NCBI GenBank assembly: GCA_039819065.1
Contig: JBCBSS010000055.1
Coordinates: 1 to 43,413, forward strand
Source: JBCBSS01 sp039819065
GTDB lineage: Bacteria; Bacteroidota; Bacteroidia; Cytophagales; Cyclobacteriaceae
Length of the DNA stretch: 43,413 bases
Direction of reading: 5' to 3'
The notes under the pieces: generated by a model
The model's database searches: none
What the model saw: the letters and a program-made list of their open reading frames with translations, nothing else
Told to the model about the DNA's origin: nothing
Shown: positions 27,571-35,413 of the stretch, one piece after another
Numbering within the stretch: position 1 is the stretch's first letter
Layout of the letters: each line of letters starts with the position of its first letter
Program-made: the position numbers and the translations under genes

Positions 27571-27622
27571 GACTCTAATATAACTTACTGCACGGAACTA
27601 TCTGTCGTTAGCCAAGGGATAT

Positions 27623-27630
27623 TATCTTTG
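27623..27630 (+). promoter_or_regulatory. Candidate -7 element (TATCTTTG) of the TPR-LuxR gene
   Basis: Exact TAnnTTTG match in the 107-nt divergent region, 47 nt before the ATG at 27678. Confidence 0.4.
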
Positions 27631-27677
27631 AAAAAAGATGCAGTGAGTTAGATACCAATTATTGCCAGAAAATTACC

Positions 27678-29435
27678 ATGAATTTACTTCCATTAAGTGC
27701 CTTCAAATTCTACCTGACAAGCCTGCTATTGGTAATAACGTTCTCATTGGCTTTTGCCCAATCTGCCCAAGAGTTAAAAGAAAAGCTGGCCAAAGCTGAT
27801 GATGTTGAGGAAAAAATAAAACTTAATGGCCAAATATGTGAACTTACCTTAAGTACCGATTCTAGCAGCCTATTCTATTGCCAGGAGGCGCTAAAGCTAA
27901 TCGAGGAAAATGAAGCATACGAGCTGAAGTATTTTTCTGACGTTCAACTGAATGTAGGTATCTATATGGCGTTGAGGGGAAGGTATCCAGAGGCGTTGGA
28001 GGCGTTGAAAGTAAGGCTTGACTATGTCATTGACCGCAACAGGGACACCACCATTGCGGAAACGTACAGGCTAATAGGCAACGTGTTTGCGTCTTCAGCG
28101 CAGTTTGATTCAGCATTGATCAGTTTCATCGCAGCGCAAGAACAATTCAGTCTCATTGGCGCCGAGTCTTCCAATTTGTATTTAAGTATGGGAGGCGTAA
28201 ACGCTGAATCAGGCGGAGACCCTGAAACTACGATACGGTACTACAAAAAGGCGCTGCAAATAGCTACCGATAAAGGTCAAAAAGTCCAGATGGCCAATGC
28301 ATATCTTAGCATGTCGAATGAGATGTTACGTAGGCAGGCATATGACAGTGCTATCCATTACGGCCAATTGGCGGCCGAAAGAGCTAAAGAAATCGACCAG
28401 TTCCGGGTAATGGGTGCAGCAGAAAGGTTTTTAGGTATTGCCTATAAGGAACAGGCCCAATATCAGCGAGCCATTGACCATTTCAGAGAGGCGATCACCA
28501 TACTAGAATCCATAGATTTTAAAAGGGGACTGGGAGAAACCTATGACTTATTAGGCAGCACCTACGAGAGGTTGGGAAAATTGGATGATGCTGAATATTG
28601 GGTGACCAAGGGAATGGAGGTCAATCATTCTATTGGTCTCATGAACCATTACAAGGAAGGCCTGAGAATACTTCATGAAGTAAACATGAAAAAGGGTGAC
28701 TATGAAGCGGCTTTGGCCAATTTCAAACGCTTCAAATCGCTGGAGGATAGCATTCAAAACAAAGAAAAGGTAACGCGGATAGAAGAATTGCAAGCCCAAT
28801 TCCAAGCCTCCATGCGTGAAAATGAAATCAGAATCCTCAAGCAAGAAAAAGAATATGATCAACTGAGGCAAATAGCCTTAGTGATCGGGCTAGGGCTCAC
28901 TTTAATCATTGGGGTAGCCTTGTTTGGTCGACAGAGAGCCAAAAGGGCCTTGGCTGAATCTGAGTTGGAATTGAAAAAGTCTGAACAGGAGCAACTCAAT
29001 CGAGAGCTGGATTATAAAAACAGGGAAATTGTAGATTTTGCACTACAAATAACCGAAAGGGACGAGTTTCTGGAGAAACTAAACCGAGAAGCAAAGTCGG
29101 TGAGTCATAAAGGTCAGGCAGACGAGAGGGAGCTAAAGGCCATCACAGAAATGGTAAGGAACCATATGAGCCTTACCAAACGCCGAGAAGAATTTGAGGC
29201 ACACGTCGAAAGCGTCTATGATTCCTTTTTCAAAAAACTGGATGAAAAATTCCCTGGCCTTACTCCAAATGAAAAGCGCCTGGCTGCCCTATTGCGTGTC
29301 AACCTCAGCTCGAAGGAAATTGCCTCCGTCATCAACATATCACCTAAGAGTGTTGATATGAACCGCTATCGTCTGAGAAAGAAAATGAACCTTGATTCAG
29401 ACGATAATTTAGCCGATATACTCAAAGCACTATAA
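27678..29435 (+). CDS. TPR membrane protein with C-terminal LuxR-type helix-turn-helix
   Basis: 585 residues. Signal peptide to about residue 27 (LAFAQ), TPR repeats about 40-340, a membrane helix near 397-416 (IALVIGLGLTLIIGVALFG), a coiled coil (420-480) and a C-terminal HTH: PGLTPNEKRLAALLRVNLSS, KEIASVINISPKSVDMNRYRL, RKKMNLDSDDNLADIL. It has the shape of Bacteroidota one-component membrane regulators in which a periplasmic TPR sensor is tied to a cytosolic DNA-binding end. Divergent from the TPR histidine kinase, with which it shares the N-terminal architecture. Target genes are not known. Confidence 0.9.
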   Translation: MNLLPLSAFKFYLTSLLLVITFSLAFAQSAQELKEKLAKADDVEEKIKLNGQICELTLSTDSSSLFYCQEALKLIEENEAYELKYFSDVQLNVGIYMALRGRYPEALEALKVRLDYVIDRNRDTTIAETYRLIGNVFASSAQFDSALISFIAAQEQFSLIGAESSNLYLSMGGVNAESGGDPETTIRYYKKALQIATDKGQKVQMANAYLSMSNEMLRRQAYDSAIHYGQLAAERAKEIDQFRVMGAAERFLGIAYKEQAQYQRAIDHFREAITILESIDFKRGLGETYDLLGSTYERLGKLDDAEYWVTKGMEVNHSIGLMNHYKEGLRILHEVNMKKGDYEAALANFKRFKSLEDSIQNKEKVTRIEELQAQFQASMRENEIRILKQEKEYDQLRQIALVIGLGLTLIIGVALFGRQRAKRALAESELELKKSEQEQLNRELDYKNREIVDFALQITERDEFLEKLNREAKSVSHKGQADERELKAITEMVRNHMSLTKRREEFEAHVESVYDSFFKKLDEKFPGLTPNEKRLAALLRVNLSSKEIASVINISPKSVDMNRYRLRKKMNLDSDDNLADILKAL

Positions 29436-29665
29436 AGCCCATTCTAGGCAGATGCCTCAAAAGTCTGTTCTAAACACCCTACTAGTCGACTTCCTTCATC
29501 AAGGAGAAACCCTGCCCGAGCATTTTATAAGGGTTTCAGATATACAACAATAATCAATTGATAGTCAATTACTTAATCACCCGATCAAACTTCTCTAATA
29601 AATCAAAAAACTACCTGTAGAGATCATGTAGAGATAGAAAAAACCTGTTTTAGCAGTGGTGGCAG

Positions 29666-29673
29666 TATGTTTG
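29666..29673 (+). promoter_or_regulatory. Candidate -7 element (TATGTTTG) that helps fix the next start
   Basis: Exact TAnnTTTG match 33 nt before the ATG at 29707. It lies downstream of the in-frame ATG at 29656, which argues that 29707 is the true start. Confidence 0.4.
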
Positions 29674-29706
29674 GTCAGAACCGAGTCGAACAAAACAATT
29701 GATAAA

Positions 29707-30984
29707 ATGAAATCGATCAAATTACTATCACTTTTACTGGTGGTATTCGCGTTCAACGCCAATGCCAGTTACGGTCAATCCAACCTTGTATTTTTTACCG
29801 AGCAAGGTGAAGAGTTCACACTTTTTGTCAACGGACAACGCATCAACGAAGCACCAAAGGCCAGGGTGACAGCGATAGGCATATCCGGGGATTTTGCTCA
29901 GGTGAAAGTGGACTTTCTCGATGGCAGCTTGATAGACCTCAAGAAAGGAATGTTAGTGGATGCTAACCAGGAAATGACCACGATGATCAAGCAAAACAAG
30001 AAAGGCAAGTATGTTTTTAAGCCGGTTTCATCGGCTCCTATCAATAATGATGACTATACGGTGACCAGCGCATCTAATACCCAAAGGGAAACGACTTCTA
30101 CTCAAAGTACTCAGGGACAAACCGTCACCGTGCAATCCGAGCAAATAGAAGTAAATGCAAATACCGAAAATGATGATCAAAACAGCGAGCAAATAGGGAT
30201 CAGTATAACAGGCGGTAAAGATAAAACAGGGTTGAACATCAATGTCAATATCGACACCAACGAAGAAGAAGAGCATACTACTACTAATCGCCGGTCACAA
30301 AACCAACAATCCAATGCTGCTTTGGCACGGGTAGAAGGTGACAGGATCATACTACCGGATGGCAGGTCACTGCAATGGAAATATACCAAACTGCACAGCC
30401 TGATGGGTGTGGAGGTAGAAATGAAAGAACCAGCTGGCGCACAAGTATCAGTGGCCTACGAAAGCGACCCGGTTTATCAAAGTGACATACCGTTTATGTA
30501 CGCTGAAAAGGATTATAAGCGCAATAAATCATACTTCAAGCTCATTGTGAGAGAATCTAACGGCGCATCCTGGGCCGTTAAACTCCAGCATCGCAATGGC
30601 AATAGAATATTAATCGATCGCTTATCCAATGGCGGTGGTGTAACCGAAGTAACCACGCAAACGGTCCAGACCACCACCACTTCCAGCGGGTGTTATGCCA
30701 TGTCCAATGCTGATTTCAGTACTGCGATGGAGTCTATTTCTTCCAAATCATTTGCAGAGGAAAAAATGACGGTAGCTAAGCAGGTGCTTAGGAGTAACTG
30801 TATGACAGTGGATCAGATAAAAGAGGTCATTGGTATTTTTACTTACGAGGATGACAAACTGGAATTTGCCAAGGTTGCTTACCCCAAGGCGGTAGACAAA
30901 AGCAATTACTATCAGGTGAATGATACCTTTACTTATTCAGAAACGATAGAGCAGCTAGATGCTTTTCTTAAAAAGCAACGCTAG
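29707..30984 (+). CDS. Secreted DUF4476-domain protein
   Basis: 425 residues from ATG 29707, where a clean signal peptide begins (MKSIKLLSLLLVVFAFNANA, then SYGQ); the upstream in-frame ATG at 29656 would bury it. An N-terminal beta domain (about 25-110: LVFFTEQGEEFTLFVNGQRI) precedes a low-complexity Gln/Asn/Thr stretch (about 120-210), a second beta-rich part, and a C-terminal DUF4476 domain of about 95 residues (CYAMSNADFSTAMESISSKS to the end). DUF4476 is widespread in Bacteroidota and its function is unknown. Closed by a strong terminator. Confidence 0.88.
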   Translation: MKSIKLLSLLLVVFAFNANASYGQSNLVFFTEQGEEFTLFVNGQRINEAPKARVTAIGISGDFAQVKVDFLDGSLIDLKKGMLVDANQEMTTMIKQNKKGKYVFKPVSSAPINNDDYTVTSASNTQRETTSTQSTQGQTVTVQSEQIEVNANTENDDQNSEQIGISITGGKDKTGLNINVNIDTNEEEEHTTTNRRSQNQQSNAALARVEGDRIILPDGRSLQWKYTKLHSLMGVEVEMKEPAGAQVSVAYESDPVYQSDIPFMYAEKDYKRNKSYFKLIVRESNGASWAVKLQHRNGNRILIDRLSNGGGVTEVTTQTVQTTTTSSGCYAMSNADFSTAMESISSKSFAEEKMTVAKQVLRSNCMTVDQIKEVIGIFTYEDDKLEFAKVAYPKAVDKSNYYQVNDTFTYSETIEQLDAFLKKQR

Positions 30985-31013
30985 TCAAAGGCATTGGTCG
31001 CACTAGGTTGGTT

Positions 31014-31046
31014 ATAAGCCATCAGATATGATTTCTGATGGCTTAT
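31014..31046 (+). terminator. Rho-independent terminator after the DUF4476 gene
   Basis: ATAAGCCATCAGA (31014-31026) pairs perfectly with TCTGATGGCTTAT (31034-31046), 13 pairs around a 7-nt loop, then TCTTT. Confidence 0.8.
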
Positions 31047-31085
31047 TCTTTAACCTGACTTATGCATTAGACATCGTAATGAAGT

Positions 31086-31185
31086 CATAAAGCACAAAGA
31101 AAGAGGCACTTATGTTGGAGAGGCATAGCATCGCTATGGTGATTCAACAAATTAATGTTAAGTGTCTCTTTCAAAGTGATTTATG
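31086..31185. repeat. 100-nt imperfect inverted repeat with an inner hairpin
   Basis: The arms CATAAAGCACAAAGAAAGAG (from 31086) and the reverse of TTATG at 31185 pair in blocks: CATAAA, CAC, GAAAGAG and CACTTA. The centre holds a perfect CATAGC/GCTATG hairpin (about 31124-31138). It lies between two convergent genes, past the DUF4476 terminator. It could be a small MITE-like element or a structured RNA. Confidence 0.6.
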
Positions 31186-31222
31186 AATGTAATAGATAGG
31201 CTAATGCATATTTCAGGTTTAA

Positions 31223-32707
31223 CTATTTGAATTGGCTGATAAACTTCCCTTGGGGAAACTTCTTCGCGTGTGTTGCCTTGATCTTCTTGCTTACTTCTTC
31301 CCTGCCCGTTAGCTCACAAATTCTCCATAGCAAATAAAAGTGCTCTTCCTTTGACGACTTGAAATTGGATTGGTTGTTTAAAAAGTGATAGGCAATTTCA
31401 CCCACTTCCACTTTGTCCAGATGGTGTAAAAAGTTATTGACACTTCTTAGCTCATTACTGTAGTGAATCGTGTAGTCAGGCACGAAGTAGTTGAAGAATT
31501 GTGGGGCGTTGTCTTTAACTTGATAGATTTTAATGAGTACACGGCTAATTAAACTGGTTACATAAGCATTTTGGGGAAATTCAGCTTTAAGCTGAAGTGC
31601 TTCGTGCAAGCACTGGTCGTATCTACCGGCAAAAAATGCACCTTCCGCAGATTCAAACCGAGCTACCCGAACGACCCAATCAACATAGTCTTCGGCTTGA
31701 ATATTGGGGTTTCTTGTATCATGCCTTGAGAAATAAGCAGTGAGTTTATCCTTACGGCTTTGAATACCTGGGTGTGTTTTAAGAGAGTCGCTGTTGAATA
31801 TGAAACCCGTACCCTGCTTCTCATAGATAGAAAGCCGCTTTCTACGCCAATGATCTTGAAACGGATACTTGGAAAAATCGAGGTCTTTGAAGACATCATC
31901 GCCGAGACTGAGTCGTGGGTGTTGTGCAGAATCAAGTATGGATAGCATGTTGAACATTTGCTCATGGTCATACGCTGTTTGCTTGAAAAGCACATACCCC
32001 ATGGAATCCGCATCCATCTCTGCTTTTCTACTGTGGTTGCCTAACCCGTAAACCAGATTCCTCAATTGATCAACCTGATCCAATTCGATCTCTCCAGTGA
32101 AAAATTCGGTTAGCTGCTTTTTAATCTCTTTCTTTTGACCACTCTCAATCGAGTTGACTGTACGGTCTTTGACATGGTCGAGGTGGTAATGTGCTATTTC
32201 ATGCGCCATGACATAAGCTAACTCACTTTCATTCCTAATTCTGGCCAATAAGCCAACGTTCAATATGATGGTGCCTTCACCCACGCAGTAAGCATTGACC
32301 TCAGGGTTTCTGCTTATAAGAACTGTTTTGATTCCATGCTCGATCTGCTTGCCTGCATTCAGCCTGATCAATATATTCTCTATGAAAATGTTGAGCGAAT
32401 CATCATTGATGAAGGCCTTGGCCTTTATCTGATCGATGATGGCATTCGTTCGCTTTTCGTAAGCGCCATAGACTTTGAACCTTCTTTTCGTATGCACGCG
32501 ACCCCACTCCTCATCTAACTGCTTCTGAAGTTTGGATATCAAGACGCGTGACTTTTTGGAGTGGTATGCCCTCGGTTGGTAATCTTTATCAAATTGACTG
32601 AATGATTTCAGCGGAATGATTAAGGTCAGTGCTAAATACAACACCATCGATCGTAAGGTAAAACAACGCCTTTTGGAAAGGCTCCATGACTGGCTAAAAC
32701 GCAACAT
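31223..32707 (-). CDS. M48-family zinc metallopeptidase with C-terminal helical region
   Basis: 494 residues. The mature protein should start after SFSQ (residue 38); ATG at codon 21 is an alternative start that leaves the signal peptide intact. The M48 motif is HEIAH with His169 and His173 as zinc ligands and Glu170 as base; the third ligand, Glu230, lies in KAEMDADSMGY. Upstream helices pack as in BepA/Oma1-like peptidases. The C-terminal 150 residues (FESAEGAFFAGRYDQCLHEAL) look TPR-like, as in BepA, so a role in periplasmic protein quality control is plausible. No transmembrane helices beyond the signal. Confidence 0.9.
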   Translation of the reverse strand: MLRFSQSWSLSKRRCFTLRSMVLYLALTLIIPLKSFSQFDKDYQPRAYHSKKSRVLISKLQKQLDEEWGRVHTKRRFKVYGAYEKRTNAIIDQIKAKAFINDDSLNIFIENILIRLNAGKQIEHGIKTVLISRNPEVNAYCVGEGTIILNVGLLARIRNESELAYVMAHEIAHYHLDHVKDRTVNSIESGQKKEIKKQLTEFFTGEIELDQVDQLRNLVYGLGNHSRKAEMDADSMGYVLFKQTAYDHEQMFNMLSILDSAQHPRLSLGDDVFKDLDFSKYPFQDHWRRKRLSIYEKQGTGFIFNSDSLKTHPGIQSRKDKLTAYFSRHDTRNPNIQAEDYVDWVVRVARFESAEGAFFAGRYDQCLHEALQLKAEFPQNAYVTSLISRVLIKIYQVKDNAPQFFNYFVPDYTIHYSNELRSVNNFLHHLDKVEVGEIAYHFLNNQSNFKSSKEEHFYLLWRICELTGREEVSKKIKATHAKKFPQGKFISQFK

Positions 32708-32812
32708 ACTAAGCTAACTTAAGCAAGACGACAGCTCAATATTAGAAGAAATCGGATAACATTCTATAATCAGAAGAAGTTTAGCTGGTCATGGATATCG
32801 GCCGTGACAACA

Positions 32813-33283
32813 TCATACTGATAAAGTCTGAGGATTATGTTTGATTTCAAAATTGCAAGAATTGGCGATGAAGCACATTTTATTGGCCTGTTCATGCAAA
32901 GCAACTGCTTTGTCTATCAAGCTTTCATCTTTGATGGTCACTATCGGTTTCAACACCACTTCAGTGAACCTGCCACTGCCACCTTCACTCTCCTCCATGG
33001 TGCCTTCAGCCTGATCCACATAGGATTCGACCACTATTTTGTTCACCGTACACAAATGCAGGTACCATAGCATATGGCAGGAAGAAAGGGAAGACAAGAA
33101 CAATTCCTCGGGATTATAGCGCTCAGGATCACCTCGAAATGCAGAGTCAGATGAAGTAGGGATATCCATTAGCTTTTGATCAGCGGAAATGACATGATTC
33201 CGGCTGTAGGCTTTATAGGTAGAAGTACCTTCACCCAGATTGCCTGTCCATTCTACCTTGGTTTTGTAGTGGTGTAGTTTCAT
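32813..33283 (-). CDS. OsmC/Ohr-family peroxide-resistance protein
   Basis: 156 residues from the ATG at 33283 (MKLHHYKTKVEWTGNLG). An in-frame start at 33331 exists but lies upstream of a TATCTTTG promoter element, so 33283 is preferred. The two active cysteines sit in LSSLSSCHMLWYL and NKMCFIANS, the spacing used by OsmC/Ohr enzymes to reduce organic hydroperoxides. Length and DPERYNPEELF match the family. The gene lies 105 nt upstream of the M48 gene on the same strand, so they may be co-transcribed, though a separate promoter is possible. Confidence 0.92.
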   Translation of the reverse strand: MKLHHYKTKVEWTGNLGEGTSTYKAYSRNHVISADQKLMDIPTSSDSAFRGDPERYNPEELFLSSLSSCHMLWYLHLCTVNKIVVESYVDQAEGTMEESEGGSGRFTEVVLKPIVTIKDESLIDKAVALHEQANKMCFIANSCNFEIKHNPQTLSV

Positions 33284-33319
33284 TGATAGTTCTTGTAGAC
33301 CTGATGTAAGATAATTATG

Positions 33320-33327
33320 CAAAGATA
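33320..33327 (-). promoter_or_regulatory. Candidate -7 element (TATCTTTG) of the osmC-like gene
   Basis: On the minus strand, exact TAnnTTTG match 36 nt before the ATG at 33283 and inside the upstream alternative reading frame, which it therefore argues against. Confidence 0.45.
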
Positions 33328-33457
33328 ACAATTACACAACCAAATAATTTCCCAATAAAAAATGACTTATATCTGACATTAGCAGAATTATTTGCAATTA
33401 ATTACAGTTATAATAATATGCCTATCAAATAATAACCACCCTAAATGTAGAGAATCA

Positions 33458-34132
33458 ATGAAGAGACGGAATTTCATCAAAAAGACAGCGGTTACCGCGA
33501 CAGGACTTGCGCTTTATCCAAACTTAGCTTCTGCTAACCCACTTGTGCTCGCGGCCTTTGTAAGGTTTGCTACCAAATTTGCCATTCGTGTGGGTAATTA
33601 TATTATCGCCGAAGAACTCTGGCGCAACTGCTTAAGAAAATACTATGTAGATGCCAAAGAACGCCTGCTTGCCCAGATTTATGACCTGGACTCTAACCAG
33701 ACTTATCGGTTCTCTCAGAACCATTATATAAGGCCAGCTTTTAGAAGAAGTACAGTAGACCCGACTGACATAGTAGCACCTATTCTAGTCAATTCTAGTG
33801 GAGGTGTGGAGGATAACAATGATCTCATAACTGGAAGAGAAATGGCGACTATCAATGAAGCAACTACGGTAGTAGAATCTGTATCTAGAGATACGAATCC
33901 CAGGGATATACTTCTTCCTAAAAAGACGATCTTAAATGCCAAGTCCAAAGACTATGTTGACTTTCAATTTAAGAATTTCGAAGGAGGTGAGACTTGGGTT
34001 TTTTCATACATAGATAAAGATATAGCATGGATAGAAGTAGATCGACCGGGCTTTAAGCAAAAAATACATACCAATTTCAAGCCGGCAGATATTGCTAAAT
34101 TCGATCAGGGAAGGATAGAGCTCATATCTTGA
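33458..34132 (+). CDS. Unknown exported protein with a twin-arginine-like signal
   Basis: 224 residues from ATG 33458; a longer frame from 33392 adds 22 residues of poor composition. The N terminus MKRRNFIKKTAVTATGLALYP fits a twin-arginine signal (RRNFIKK) followed by ASA, where cleavage could occur. The mature part is a helical segment (LVLAAFVRFATKFAIRVGNYIIAEELWRNCL) and then a beta-rich domain to the end with no motif I know. First gene of a tight three-gene operon; its TGA overlaps the TTG start of the next gene (TTGA at 34129-34132). Confidence 0.75.
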   Translation: MKRRNFIKKTAVTATGLALYPNLASANPLVLAAFVRFATKFAIRVGNYIIAEELWRNCLRKYYVDAKERLLAQIYDLDSNQTYRFSQNHYIRPAFRRSTVDPTDIVAPILVNSSGGVEDNNDLITGREMATINEATTVVESVSRDTNPRDILLPKKTILNAKSKDYVDFQFKNFEGGETWVFSYIDKDIAWIEVDRPGFKQKIHTNFKPADIAKFDQGRIELIS

Positions 34133-34527
34133 GGCTTTCGATTTCTAAAACACTCATAAACGTGGCTGTTCCGCTCATGCTAGGGGCTCTATTCTATGCC
34201 CTCTTTAGACCGTTGGATCGACTTGTGGTTGGGGGTTTGACCGAATTTGGACTTGAAGAACCTTTAATCTCCGATAAAGACTATGAGAGTGGTTTTTCGA
34301 GATTGGTCTTGTACAACCTGCCCTCATCATTATGGGGGTACAGTGGCGCTTATTTCTTTCTATCTCTTGGACGATCTAAAAAATGGTTGTGGGCAGGCAC
34401 TTTTCTTATCGTAGGCACCCTTCTCGAGGTTATGCAGTATACAAGTTGGTTAGGGGGAACCTTCGATTATTTGGACTTATTAATGTTCTATTTCGGTTTT
34501 CTAATTGCGATTTTAAGATATGATTGA
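34129..34527 (+). CDS. Small VanZ-like membrane protein, TTG start
   Basis: 132 residues, hydrophobic, with about four membrane helices (LINVAVPLMLGALFYALF, YNLPSSLWGYSGAYFFLSL, WLWAGTFLIVGTLLEVMQY, LDLLMFYFGFLIAIL). The pattern LEVMQ followed by GGTFDYLDLLMFYFG recalls the VanZ fold, whose members carry E..Q and a D...N..G motif; here N is replaced by F/Y. No ATG is available before residue 17, so the TTG at 34129 within TTGA, overlapping the previous stop, is the likely start. Translationally coupled on both sides: its last 8 nt overlap the next gene. Confidence 0.7.
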   Translation: MRLSISKTLINVAVPLMLGALFYALFRPLDRLVVGGLTEFGLEEPLISDKDYESGFSRLVLYNLPSSLWGYSGAYFFLSLGRSKKWLWAGTFLIVGTLLEVMQYTSWLGGTFDYLDLLMFYFGFLIAILRYD

Positions 34528-35254
34528 AGGTAGAGACATAAAGTTATTCTTAGGCTTACTAGTATTTTTGATATTGGCTATTGGCTCTGCAGGTCAAGAA
34601 ACCGAAACATACCCTGTCCCCCGGCCTCAATATGATTCAGATAATAGCATTGACAATAATGGTCAGAGCTTCAATAGCCTAGAAAACAAAATCAACGAAT
34701 ATGATCAACTTCTTGGGCAGATCAACGCCGACGTCAGTGAAGCTTATGCTGAACGTTACTTACAACTGGAACAGGAGCTGGAAGCCGTCAATAGGGCAAT
34801 TCAAAACGAAAGAGAAGCACATAGGATAACAGCATATCAGGCCGAACAACTCAAAAAGTCGCATGGTAACCTGGTAGTAAAGTATTCAGAGCTACTTTAC
34901 CGCAATCAAGAGTTGCGCGACCTGGTTTCTCGATTACAACAAGAAAACAGCCATTTATCCGATAGAAACAACGCCTTGAACAAGTCGCTGAAAACGCGAT
35001 ACTACATAAGCGGTTCCAAATCATCACTCAAAAGTAAGGATTTAACCAAAAAAAGGACTGATTACAACAAGTCTGACTTCTATGAAATTGATCTATCGAA
35101 GACGGTAATTAGAACTGGCAGCAAGAAGATACAGAAAATAATACCTTCTAGACCTAAATACAGTTACTCTATTCGGGGCGGCACGTTGTACATAAAAAAT
35201 CCAGAAGTCTTTTGGAACACATCTTACTTCTTAGTTATTCAGACTAAAAAGTAA
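34520..35254 (+). CDS. Exported coiled-coil protein, C-terminal domain shared with other Bacteroidota surface proteins
   Basis: 244 residues. Signal peptide to about residue 25 (LVFLILAIGSAG), a long coiled coil at about 50-155 (YAERYLQLEQELEAVNRAIQ, QNQELRDLVSRLQQENSHL in part), then a compact beta domain with TRYYISGSKSSLKSKDL, YEIDLSKTVIRTGSKK and YIKNPEVFWNTSYFLVIQTK. I have seen this ending, where a coiled coil precedes a YYVIGTKKEL-type domain, in other Bacteroidota lipoproteins. Its start overlaps the previous gene by 8 nt, so the three are made together. Function unknown. Confidence 0.8.
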   Translation: MIEGRDIKLFLGLLVFLILAIGSAGQETETYPVPRPQYDSDNSIDNNGQSFNSLENKINEYDQLLGQINADVSEAYAERYLQLEQELEAVNRAIQNEREAHRITAYQAEQLKKSHGNLVVKYSELLYRNQELRDLVSRLQQENSHLSDRNNALNKSLKTRYYISGSKSSLKSKDLTKKRTDYNKSDFYEIDLSKTVIRTGSKKIQKIIPSRPKYSYSIRGGTLYIKNPEVFWNTSYFLVIQTKK

Positions 35255-35413
35255 TAGAAACCATAAGTGCAAAAAACGTAGACTAGTCGATTTCCCTTAT
35301 ACACCCACCAGAACGTCCTGATCACTAAGTCCGCGTTGCGTTTTCATGATCCCTTGTGGAATTTGAGCTGAAAATTCACCTTCAATTCAGAAACACAATT
35401 AAACATTAGGATC

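Noticed and set aside
33284..33331. N-terminal extension of the OsmC-like gene to 33331
   Set aside because: A TATCTTTG promoter element lies within it, and the family starts at the later ATG (33283).
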